64,000 nt of DNA from Shewanella denitrificans OS217 (GTDB lineage: Bacteria > Pseudomonadota > Gammaproteobacteria > Enterobacterales > Shewanellaceae), in the NCBI RefSeq assembly GCF_000013765.1, contig NC_007954.1, positions 4,278,001 through 4,342,000 on the forward strand, given 5' to 3'. Under the pieces are notes generated by a model, which did no database searches, was not told the origin of the DNA, and saw only the letters and a list, made by a program, of their open reading frames with translations. A program made the translations under genes and the position numbers. This document shows, in pieces, positions 35,467 through 43,937 of the stretch; the stretch's first letter is position 1, and each line of letters opens with the position of its first letter.

Positions 35467-36312
35467 ATGAACAAGCATATTGCAAGTATGTTGCTAGGGG
35501 CCTTGTTGCTCAATGTGGGCTGCAGCGCGATTATGAGTGAAAAAGGATTTATCACCCAAGATAAGCAAGTCACCCAGTTTAACACTGAGTATATTGAGAA
35601 ATTAGCACAATCCCTGCCTCAACACATGGTCAATCAGATCAGTATTGATGGCGATGAGCAAGTCAGCTTAAAAGGTTTATTTATCGATAATCCAAATAGC
35701 CATACCCTGGTATTTTTTATCCAAGGAAATGGCATGAAAGTTGACCCCGATAGTTTAGCCGTACTACTGACCTTGTCTCAGTTAGGAACGGATATAGCCA
35801 TATTCGATCGTCGAGGCTTAGGTGCAAGTAATGGCCAAGCCACTATCGCCAATCTGTTAACTGATGCCATCCAAGAATTAACCTTTATTCGTCACACCTA
35901 TCAGCCAGATAAAGTCATTGTTCATGGGTATTCGCTAGGCAGTTTTATCGCAGCTCAGCTAGTAAAAAATCAAGCCGCCGATGCATTAGTGATGCAAGGC
36001 TCGGCTACCAATGTGGACGATTGGATAGCCACTAAAATCCCTTGGTATATGCCTTTTCTAACGGTAGAAACCCCTGAGTCATTCAAGCTTGTGGATAATC
36101 AGGAAGTCGTCTCAAAATTTTATCAGGGTCCATTAATGGTCATCGGCGCTGAGAAAGATGATCAAGTCCCAGCTGAGTTATCTGAAAAGCTATTCTTGGC
36201 AAGTCAGTCAAAAATTAAATCATTAATTATTGTACCCAAAGCGAACCATGGTGAGATGCTAAATTCAGCCAAGACCATGCAAGCTTACCGAGAATTTCTA
36301 GCCCGAATATAG
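35467..36312 (+). CDS. Alpha/beta-hydrolase lipoprotein
   Basis: 281 aa with a lipoprotein signal (LLLNVGC). The hydrolase core has the nucleophile elbow GYSLGS, a likely acid in GAEKDDQVP and His in KANHGEM. The substrate is unknown. Relatives of this kind are often annotated as lysophospholipase-like or peptidase-like. AAGGATGTCAAA precedes the ATG. It lies 50 bp after the XRE gene and may be read with it. Confidence 0.82.
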   Translation: MNKHIASMLLGALLLNVGCSAIMSEKGFITQDKQVTQFNTEYIEKLAQSLPQHMVNQISIDGDEQVSLKGLFIDNPNSHTLVFFIQGNGMKVDPDSLAVLLTLSQLGTDIAIFDRRGLGASNGQATIANLLTDAIQELTFIRHTYQPDKVIVHGYSLGSFIAAQLVKNQAADALVMQGSATNVDDWIATKIPWYMPFLTVETPESFKLVDNQEVVSKFYQGPLMVIGAEKDDQVPAELSEKLFLASQSKIKSLIIVPKANHGEMLNSAKTMQAYREFLARI

Positions 36313-36452
36313 GCGCGCTATTCCATGCTCCTATCAAAAAGAAGTACTTAAGTGCTTCTTTTTTGTTTTACATTCTTAAGCTTGCTCACTGGTAAGACCT
36401 CTGTTAGCCTCTTGGCTATATCTGTATCGTCTAATTAAAGAAGTGCTCACCG

Positions 36453-36983
36453 ATGAATTTATATTTCCGTTTGTTTTTATTGCTTTTTTGGCGTACTCGC
36501 CATTGCCGCCGCATCGATTTTTTAGATGTCAGCCGCATTCAATACCGTGCCCTGCCTAGTGATTGTGATGTAAACTTTCACTTAACCAATTCCCGCTATC
36601 CCGCTTTTATGGATCTAGCTCGTACCTATATGCTGGCAGAAATGGGCCTGTTGAAGAAATTCATTAAGCTTAAATGGATGCCGATCGTCAATGCCGCGGA
36701 ATTCACTTATATACGTGATATTAAACCGTTTCAAAAATTTGAAATTGAAACCAAGATTGTTGGTTGGGATGAAAAGTACTTTTATATAGAACAGCGTTTT
36801 GTCAGCGAGCGTGGCCTGCATTGCATAGTGCATGTGCGCGGCGTATTCGTCTGTAAGGGTAAGCAAATCCCCCTCGACACCTTAGTCGCCGAAGCGGGCT
36901 ATAAAGGCGATACACCGCGGCTGCCAGCAGAAGTGGTAATGTGGAAAGATTTTTTACAGCTTAAAAAAGAGCGCAATATATAG
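36453..36983 (+). CDS. Acyl-CoA thioesterase-like hot-dog protein (THEM6-like)
   Basis: 176 aa. A short hydrophobic N terminus (about 1-14) is followed by a 4HBT-type hot-dog fold: YRALPSDCDVNFHLTNSRYPAFMDLAR holds the Asp/His-Asn region of the active site and the long central helix, and FTYIRDIKPFQKFEIETKIVGWDEKYFYIEQRF the strands. It probably hydrolyses acyl-CoA thioesters at the membrane. Transcribed alone. Confidence 0.8.
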   Translation: MNLYFRLFLLLFWRTRHCRRIDFLDVSRIQYRALPSDCDVNFHLTNSRYPAFMDLARTYMLAEMGLLKKFIKLKWMPIVNAAEFTYIRDIKPFQKFEIETKIVGWDEKYFYIEQRFVSERGLHCIVHVRGVFVCKGKQIPLDTLVAEAGYKGDTPRLPAEVVMWKDFLQLKKERNI

Positions 36984-37313
36984 TCTCTGCCACACAGTTC
37001 CTAGCCCATTAAGTGTGGCGCCAATGCCACACTTACCTCCTGATCACACGCTCGTTAACCGAGTTCATTTTTTCCAAAAAAATCCCGTTAATTTTCACCC
37101 CCTCATAATTTCGAAAATTACTTAAACCCAGCCTACATTACATCAGCATATCTACTAAGCTGATTATTTACTTACACATTTTCTATGTTTTTTCTGTTGT
37201 TGAATGCCCCTCATTGTGGGATAAATAGACAAACATGACTCACTCTTGCCATCATTTGAGCAATTTGTCGTTGAAATTAGGGTATGCCGTTTTTAAATTA
37301 AGCTGGAGCTTGT
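36984..37313. promoter_or_regulatory. Promoter region of the RND efflux operon
   Basis: 330 bp without a gene. No dedicated regulator is adjacent, and I see no clear operator palindrome. Confidence 0.4.
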
Positions 37314-38474
37314 ATGCGAAACGCCTTGAAGATAGCCGCTGTGGTCACAGCAACGATTTGGATGTCAGCCTGTAGTCAAGAGGGTCAAACTGACGCTGCG
37401 GCTCAAGGTGCGCCGCCGCCCACTCCTGTCAGTGTGCTTAATGTCAGCACTCAGTCTCAAGCGATTCAAGTGGAACTGCCTGGCCGTAGCCGCGCCTTTA
37501 AAGAAGCAGAAGTACGCCCTCAAGTCTCTGGCATTATTACCGAACGTAGCTTTATCGAAGGCACGGACGTAATCAAAGGTCAGTCGTTATATCAAATAGA
37601 CTCAGCCACGTATCGCGCCGCGTTACTAAGTGCAGAAGCTGACTTAGCCAGTGCCGAGGCAGGCTTAATCTCTGCGAAAGCTAAGGCGGACCGCTTTCAA
37701 TCTTTAGTGAAAACCAAGGCCATCAGCCAGCAAGATTTTGATGAAGCACAAGCCGCTTTTAAAGAAGCGAAAGCCCGTGTCACGGTTGCCAAAGCCGCCA
37801 TCAACACCGCCAATATTAGTCTGCAATACACTCAAGTGAAGGCGCCGATTTCGGGTCGTATTGGTAAATCGAGCATCACAGCTGGGGCGCTAGTGACAGC
37901 CAATCAAGCTGACACCTTAGCCACGATTTCTCAGCTTGACCCTATCAATGTGGACATAGCCCAATCTAGCGCCCAATTATTGCGCCTCAAAGCTAAATTT
38001 AGGCAAGGTGAGTTACAAAAAAGTGACAATGCCGATGTCACCTTAGTATTGGAAGATGGCAGCAACTATCAACATACGGGCACGCTTCGCTTTGCCGAAG
38101 TGAGTGTCGATGAGGCCACAGGGTCTGTGACTTTGCGCGCCGAATTCCCTAACCCGGATGCCTTATTACTCCCCGGCATGTATGTGCGGGCCCTAATTAA
38201 TACAGGCCTAGATCCTAACGCGATTTTGGTGCCTCAAAAAGCCATTACTCGTAACAGTAAAGGCGAAGCCGTGGCCATGCTGGTCGATGTCAACAACAAG
38301 GTGGAGATGCGCCCAGTCACCACAGCTGAAGTCATAGATAATCAGTGGCGGATCACCTCAGGTTTAACGGCTGGCGATAAGCTGATTGTCGAAGGGTTGC
38401 AAAAAATTCGCCCAGGTGCAGAGGTTATGCCTCAGGTATGGTCTGCAGCGCCAGAGGCTAATGCAGGCAACTAG
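37314..38474 (+). CDS. RND efflux periplasmic adaptor (AcrA/MexA family)
   Basis: Membrane-fusion lipoprotein of 386 aa bridging the inner-membrane pump and an outer-membrane channel. Lipobox MSAC; lipoyl halves around GRSRAFKEAEVRPQVSG and YTQVKAPISGRIGKS flank an alpha-hairpin (about 95-165), then a beta-barrel and a membrane-proximal domain (KIRPGAEVMP). It is 64 bp before the pump gene. No TolC-type gene is beside it, so an unlinked TolC is probably used. Confidence 0.93.
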   Translation: MRNALKIAAVVTATIWMSACSQEGQTDAAAQGAPPPTPVSVLNVSTQSQAIQVELPGRSRAFKEAEVRPQVSGIITERSFIEGTDVIKGQSLYQIDSATYRAALLSAEADLASAEAGLISAKAKADRFQSLVKTKAISQQDFDEAQAAFKEAKARVTVAKAAINTANISLQYTQVKAPISGRIGKSSITAGALVTANQADTLATISQLDPINVDIAQSSAQLLRLKAKFRQGELQKSDNADVTLVLEDGSNYQHTGTLRFAEVSVDEATGSVTLRAEFPNPDALLLPGMYVRALINTGLDPNAILVPQKAITRNSKGEAVAMLVDVNNKVEMRPVTTAEVIDNQWRITSGLTAGDKLIVEGLQKIRPGAEVMPQVWSAAPEANAGN

Positions 38475-38538
38475 TGCATCACAGTAACGAATAGACCTTT
38501 AAAGCCCTCATATAATTTAAATTAGGTAGGCGTAAATT

Positions 38539-41500
38539 ATGGCTCGTTTCTTTATCGATCGCCCCATTTTTGCTTGGGTGATAGCAATGATCATCATGCT
38601 GGCCGGGATCTTGGCCATCAAAGACCTGCCCATATCCCAATACCCAAGTATTGCCCCACCCACAGTGGTGATAGCGGCTAATTATCCGGGTGCTTCAGCC
38701 AAGACTATGGAAGATACCGTCACTCAAGTGATTGAGCAGCGTATGACGGGGCTAGATCATCTGCGCTATATATCCTCCACCAGCGACAGCTTTGGCAATG
38801 CGCAAATCACCTTAACTTTCAATGCCGAAGCAGATGCCGATATTGCCCAAGTTCAGGTGCAGAACAAGTTGCAATCGGCCATGCCACTCTTACCCCAAGA
38901 AGTGCAAGCTCAAGGGGTCAATGTCAGCAAATCCAGTTCAGGCTTCTTGATGGTATTAGGTTTTGTGTCTGAAAATAGCAATTTGGATAAGACAGATATC
39001 GCCGACTACGTGGCGGCCAATATTCAAGATCCCATGAGTCGAGTACCCGGTGTCGGCGATATACAACTATTTGGCGCCCAGTACGCCATGCGTATTTGGC
39101 TCGACCCGTTAAAACTAACCCAGTACAAGCTCACCAGTGTCGACATCATAGCCGCCATTAGAGAGCAGAATGCCCAAGTGTCAGCCGGCCAATTAGGCGG
39201 CGCGCCCTCTGTACCAGGGCAAGAGCTCAATGCCACAGTATCGGCCCAGAGTCGCCTTAAAACCGTAGCAGAATTTCAGCGCATTATTCTTAAATCAAGC
39301 ACCACAGGCGCCAATGTTTACCTTGAAGATGTGGCCAGAGTGGAGCTTGGGGCCGAGAGTTATTCTGTGGTGTCGTTTTATAATGGCAAACCCGCTGTTG
39401 GACTCGCTGTCTCCTTAGCCACTGGAGCTAACGCCTTGGACACGGCCGCAGCCGTTCGCAGTAAAATAGATGAGTTAACCCCCTTTTTCCCTCAAGGCAT
39501 GACTGTCGTTTATCCTTATGACACGACCCCCTTCGTCACCGAATCTATTACTGGTGTGGTGCACACCTTACTGGAAGCCGTGGTACTGGTTTTCGTTATC
39601 ATGTATCTGTTTTTGCAAAACTTTAGGGCAACGCTTATCCCCACTATTGCCGTGCCTGTTGTCTTGTTAGGCACCTTCGCTATCTTGTCCATGGCGGGGT
39701 TTTCCATTAATACCTTAACCATGTTTGCCATGGTGCTCGCCATCGGTCTGTTGGTGGATGATGCCATAGTGGTAGTGGAAAACGTCGAGCGTATTATGTC
39801 TGAAGAAGGATTAAGCCCCTTAGAAGCAACCCGCAAATCCATGGACCAGATCACAGGCGCTCTCGTGGGTATAGGGTTAACCTTGTCGGCAGTGTTTGTG
39901 CCTATGGCCTTTATGGCAGGCTCGACAGGCGTCATCTATAAGCAGTTCTCCATCACCATAGTCTCTGCCATGGCACTATCTGTGTTAGTCGCAATCGTAC
40001 TCACACCCGCCCTGTGTGCCACCATGCTAAAACCCATTAAGAAGGGTCACACTCATATAGAAACGGGCTTTTTTGGCTGGTTTAATCGTACTTTCGACAA
40101 GATGACCTCAGGCTATCAGCGTAATGTCGCCAGCATACTTAAACGCAGTGTCAGGGTAATGATGATTTACTTAGGTATAGTGATCGCTGTGGGTTGGATT
40201 TTCATGCGCATGCCAACGGCCTTCTTGCCCGATGAAGACCAAGGAATATTGTTTGCCCAAACCATATTGCCCACCAATTCCACTCAAGAAAGCACTGTCA
40301 AAGTGTTGCATAAGGTCTCAGATTATTATCTTAATGACGAGAAAGCAGCGGTTAACTCTGTGTTTACCGTTGCAGGATTCAGTTTCGCTGGCAGCGGTCA
40401 AAACATGGGCCTTGCCTTCATTAACTTAAAAGACTGGTCAGAGCGACAAGCCCCTGGATTAGATGTGGCCTCTGTGGCCGAGCGTTCCATGGGATATTTA
40501 TGGCAAATGAAAGAAGCATTCGCCTTTGCCTTCGCCCCCCCCGCTGTGATTGAGCTGGGCACCTCCAATGGGTTTGATTTCTACCTTCAAGATAAGAGCG
40601 GCCAAGGCCACAAAAAACTCATTGAAGCCCGTAATCAATTACTGGGCATGGCGGCGCAGGACCCTAAGCTCACTGGAGTGCGCCCCAATGGCCAGGAAGA
40701 TGCGCCTATTTATCAGATTGATATCGACCACGCCAAACTCAGCGCCCTAGGGATAGACATAAGCAATGTCAACAGCGTACTCGGTACAGCTTGGGGCGGC
40801 GCTTACGTCAATGACTTTATTGACCGTGGCCGAGTGAAGAAAGTCTACCTTCAGGGTGATGCACAATACCGCATGCAAACGGCGGATCTTGATACCTGGT
40901 ATGTGCGAAACAGCCAAGGTGAGATGGTGCCATTCTCGGCGTTCGCCACTGGGAAATGGGAGTTTGGATCACCACAACTGCAGCGCTTCAATGGCTTATC
41001 TGCGGTTAACATTCAAGGGGCAACAGCTGCGGGCGTCAGCACAGGTGATGCTATGGCCGCGATTGAGGCCATGGTAGAAAAACTGCCTGCAGGCTTTGGC
41101 ATCCAATGGAATGGCATGTCCTATGAGGAACGCTTGTCAGGTAATCAGGCACCCGCCTTGTATGCCCTGTCTATCTTAGTGGTTTTCTTGGTATTAGCCG
41201 CGCTCTATGAAAGTTGGACCGTGCCTTTGGCCGTGGTACTCGTGGTGCCATTAGGGATCATCGGCGCCTTGATTGCCATGAATGTTCGCGGCTTATCTAA
41301 CGATGTTTTCTTCCAAGTGGGCCTATTAACCACTGTGGGACTGGCGACTAAAAACGCCATTTTAATTGTGGAGTTTGCCAAGAAATATTACGAGCAAGGT
41401 GGCGGTTTAGTTGAGTCCACCTTACACGCAGTGAAGGTACGTTTACGACCTATTCTTATGACCTCATTGGCCTTTGGTTTAGGGGTGTTACCGCTGGCGA

Positions 41501-41679
41501 TTAGCACAGGTGTAGGGTCTGGCAGTCAGAATGCCATAGGTACAGGCGTTCTAGGGGGCATGGTCAGCTCGACCTTCCTAGGGATTTTCTTTGTGCCACT
41601 GTTCTTCGTCATTGTAGAGCGTATCTTCAGTAAAAAAGACAACGCCAATGTCGAAGATAAGTCAAAATCAGATAGTTAA
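38539..41679 (+). CDS. RND multidrug efflux pump, inner-membrane subunit (AcrB/MexB family)
   Basis: Proton-driven trimeric exporter of the HAE-1 family. The 1046-aa sequence has twelve membrane helices and two large periplasmic loops. Helix 4 carries the proton-relay aspartates in LLVDDAIVVVENVERIM, and the C-terminal half has NVRGLSNDVFFQVGLLTTVGLATKNAIL. The start MARFFIDRPIFAWVIA is typical. The frame is intact. It likely confers drug and bile-type resistance with the adaptor; the actual substrates cannot be told. Confidence 0.95.
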   Translation: MARFFIDRPIFAWVIAMIIMLAGILAIKDLPISQYPSIAPPTVVIAANYPGASAKTMEDTVTQVIEQRMTGLDHLRYISSTSDSFGNAQITLTFNAEADADIAQVQVQNKLQSAMPLLPQEVQAQGVNVSKSSSGFLMVLGFVSENSNLDKTDIADYVAANIQDPMSRVPGVGDIQLFGAQYAMRIWLDPLKLTQYKLTSVDIIAAIREQNAQVSAGQLGGAPSVPGQELNATVSAQSRLKTVAEFQRIILKSSTTGANVYLEDVARVELGAESYSVVSFYNGKPAVGLAVSLATGANALDTAAAVRSKIDELTPFFPQGMTVVYPYDTTPFVTESITGVVHTLLEAVVLVFVIMYLFLQNFRATLIPTIAVPVVLLGTFAILSMAGFSINTLTMFAMVLAIGLLVDDAIVVVENVERIMSEEGLSPLEATRKSMDQITGALVGIGLTLSAVFVPMAFMAGSTGVIYKQFSITIVSAMALSVLVAIVLTPALCATMLKPIKKGHTHIETGFFGWFNRTFDKMTSGYQRNVASILKRSVRVMMIYLGIVIAVGWIFMRMPTAFLPDEDQGILFAQTILPTNSTQESTVKVLHKVSDYYLNDEKAAVNSVFTVAGFSFAGSGQNMGLAFINLKDWSERQAPGLDVASVAERSMGYLWQMKEAFAFAFAPPAVIELGTSNGFDFYLQDKSGQGHKKLIEARNQLLGMAAQDPKLTGVRPNGQEDAPIYQIDIDHAKLSALGIDISNVNSVLGTAWGGAYVNDFIDRGRVKKVYLQGDAQYRMQTADLDTWYVRNSQGEMVPFSAFATGKWEFGSPQLQRFNGLSAVNIQGATAAGVSTGDAMAAIEAMVEKLPAGFGIQWNGMSYEERLSGNQAPALYALSILVVFLVLAALYESWTVPLAVVLVVPLGIIGALIAMNVRGLSNDVFFQVGLLTTVGLATKNAILIVEFAKKYYEQGGGLVESTLHAVKVRLRPILMTSLAFGLGVLPLAISTGVGSGSQNAIGTGVLGGMVSSTFLGIFFVPLFFVIVERIFSKKDNANVEDKSKSDS

Positions 41680-41695
41680 TACGATTGATATAAAA

Positions 41696-41730
41696 ACCGA
41701 GCATCAATCCTTATCGGTTTGATGCTCGGT
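41696..41730. terminator. Bidirectional terminator after the RND operon
   Basis: ACCGAGCATCAA pairs with TTGATGCTCGGT across an 11-nt loop, between convergent genes. Confidence 0.75.
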
Positions 41731-41762
41731 CCATTGCCCAATAAACTCAAGCTTGAGATCAT

Positions 41763-43475
41763 TTATCTAAACAAGTGAGTTCGATTTATCCATTTTTCTT
41801 CGAGCTCCTTAGCGGGCATAGGCTTGGCAAAATAATACCCTTGGATCCTATCCACCTTCAAGGATTCACACAAACCTCGTTGAAACTCGGTTTCCACCCC
41901 TTCGGCCACAATTTCAAAGTTGAGTGCTTTGGAAAACGCGCATATGGCTCGTAAAAAATGGCTATCACTTTCGCTGTGAATATTATGAATGAAAGATTTA
42001 TCTATCTTGATCACTTCAAAAGGTAAGAGTTGCAGGTGAGTTAGTGAAGAATAACCAGTGCCAAAATCATCTAACGCCAATTTAATCCCTGCTAGTGATA
42101 GATCCATTAACTGCTTATCTGCTATTTCACTTCTATTAATAGTGCTTTCGGTTAATTCAAGTTCGAGTTGCTCTGGTTGGATTTCATGCTTAGACAAGGT
42201 ATTCATCACAAATTGATAAAAATCGCTGCGATTAAGCTGCAATGCCGATAAGTTTGCCGCCATGGATAGCTTAACGTCATTTCTTGTCATTTGATTCCAT
42301 TGGGCTAACTGCTGGCAGGCCATATCTATCACCCATCGGCCTATCTCATCGATTAAACCCATCTCTTCAGCCACAGGAATAAACACCATGGGTGAAATCA
42401 ACCCTTGCGTCGGGTGCTGCCATCGTATCAAGGCTTCTACACCCACGATATGATGATCGTTATAGCTCACTTGAGGTTGATAATATAAAATAAATTGTTG
42501 TTGTTCCACGGCAATACGCAGATCACTCTCTAGGGTTACGCGCTTAAGTACTTCATCATGGATTGCCTTCGAATAGAAATGGGATTGATTTCGACCAGAT
42601 GACTTAGAGCGATACATGGCGACGTCTGCGCATTTCATTAATTGGTTCGCATCTGTGGCGCAATCAGGATAAGTGGCTATACCTAAACTCGCCGTCACTG
42701 TGACTGGATTGCCGTTTATCATCATCGCTGGTTTAAGGGATTCAAAAACTCGAGCGATGAGCTGACCTATGTTGACAATATTGCCAAGGTTTTGCACTAA
42801 TATTGCAAATTCATCACCACCTAAGCGGCACAAGGTGTCCCCTTCTCTGAGCGGATTTTTTAAGCGTTGTGCCACTTCCTGTAATAAATAATCACCCGCC
42901 TCATGCCCCATGGTGTCATTAACATTCTTAAAAAAATCTAAGTCCAGCATGATCAGAGCTAAGCTTTTGTTCTCCCGTTTTGCGGTGGGGATGGCATTTT
43001 TTAATGTTTCATCGAAAAAGTATCTATTTGTGAGCCCTGTCAAGGTATCCCGTTCCGCCAAATGCCGTAATTTGACGTAACTGGAACGCAATTCTTGCTC
43101 CAACTTAAAACGCTCTTGAGCCTGTAAGATGGCTCGCTTGAGCCTGACTGAAGACACCTCGCTCTTAACGATAAAATCTTGTGCTCCTGCTTCTATACAT
43201 TTTAATGCTATACCTTCATCGCTACTGTGGCTTAGCATGATGATTGCTGTGCTTTTTATCCACACCCCCTGTAGCAAGGTTAACACTTCTAAGCCATCCA
43301 TATCCGGCAGGCTATAATCCAGTAATACCACGTCGAATTGATCAGATGTGGCCAATTCTAGCCCTTTTTTTGCCGTGTCAGCTTCAATAATATTGAGTGC
43401 TAATCCTGAGTTTTTTAGATTGCGAATAGCATTCATTCTGTCTATGGTGTCATCATCAATTAAGAGTATTTTCAT
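41763..43475 (-). CDS. Response regulator with GGDEF and EAL domains
   Basis: 570-aa c-di-GMP protein, ATG 43475 (MKILLIDDD). Receiver domain 1-120 has LLDYSLPDMDG with the phospho-acceptor Asp. The GGDEF domain (about 140-300) has an intact RLGGDEFAILV, so cyclase activity is possible. The EAL domain (about 315-560) starts VEALIRWQHP and has LDDFGTGYSSL, compatible with phosphodiesterase activity. It follows a single-domain receiver and a histidine kinase on the same strand, so it is likely the output of that pathway. Confidence 0.93.
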   Translation of the reverse strand: MKILLIDDDTIDRMNAIRNLKNSGLALNIIEADTAKKGLELATSDQFDVVLLDYSLPDMDGLEVLTLLQGVWIKSTAIIMLSHSSDEGIALKCIEAGAQDFIVKSEVSSVRLKRAILQAQERFKLEQELRSSYVKLRHLAERDTLTGLTNRYFFDETLKNAIPTAKRENKSLALIMLDLDFFKNVNDTMGHEAGDYLLQEVAQRLKNPLREGDTLCRLGGDEFAILVQNLGNIVNIGQLIARVFESLKPAMMINGNPVTVTASLGIATYPDCATDANQLMKCADVAMYRSKSSGRNQSHFYSKAIHDEVLKRVTLESDLRIAVEQQQFILYYQPQVSYNDHHIVGVEALIRWQHPTQGLISPMVFIPVAEEMGLIDEIGRWVIDMACQQLAQWNQMTRNDVKLSMAANLSALQLNRSDFYQFVMNTLSKHEIQPEQLELELTESTINRSEIADKQLMDLSLAGIKLALDDFGTGYSSLTHLQLLPFEVIKIDKSFIHNIHSESDSHFLRAICAFSKALNFEIVAEGVETEFQRGLCESLKVDRIQGYYFAKPMPAKELEEKWINRTHLFR

Positions 43476-43502
43476 CACTTTATGCTCGACAATGTTAAAA
43501 CA

Positions 43503-43937
43503 TCAATTATGGTCAACAGGCAATTCCACTAAACGCCAATAATGATCCAACAGCTGCAGTAACTCAGTAAAATCACTGTCTAACTTTGATTTCACAATGT
43601 AACCCGCAATATGCTCTTTATAGGCTTGTGCCCTATCCTGATCATCATTTGATGTGGTGAGCACAAACACCACACTGTCGGTCAATTTAGGATCTTTTCT
43701 GAGCTCAACTAGCATCTCAAGTCCGTTCATACGAGGCATATTCAAATCGAGCAAAATAATAAATGGCCGACCCACACCTTGGTTACGCAGAATAGCTAAC
43801 CCTTCTACACCGTCGACTGCGCGATAATAGGGGTTAGCTAATCGCAGCTTCTTTAAGGCGCGCTCTATGCTCATGGCATCGATATCATCATCTTCAACCA
43901 ATAGAATGGATACTTCCTTGTATGCCCTGTTATTCAT
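43503..43937 (-). CDS. Single-domain response regulator (Rcp1-like)
   Basis: 144-aa CheY-like receiver with acidic pocket LLVEDDDIDAMS, phospho-acceptor in ILLDLNMPRMNG and conserved Lys in GYIVKS. The pattern of an insertion before the Asp strand (RNQGVGRPFIILL) is that of phytochrome-type partners such as Rcp1. It overlaps the kinase gene by 8 bp and probably shuttles phosphate between kinase and the GGDEF-EAL protein. Confidence 0.93.
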   Translation of the reverse strand: MNNRAYKEVSILLVEDDDIDAMSIERALKKLRLANPYYRAVDGVEGLAILRNQGVGRPFIILLDLNMPRMNGLEMLVELRKDPKLTDSVVFVLTTSNDDQDRAQAYKEHIAGYIVKSKLDSDFTELLQLLDHYWRLVELPVDHN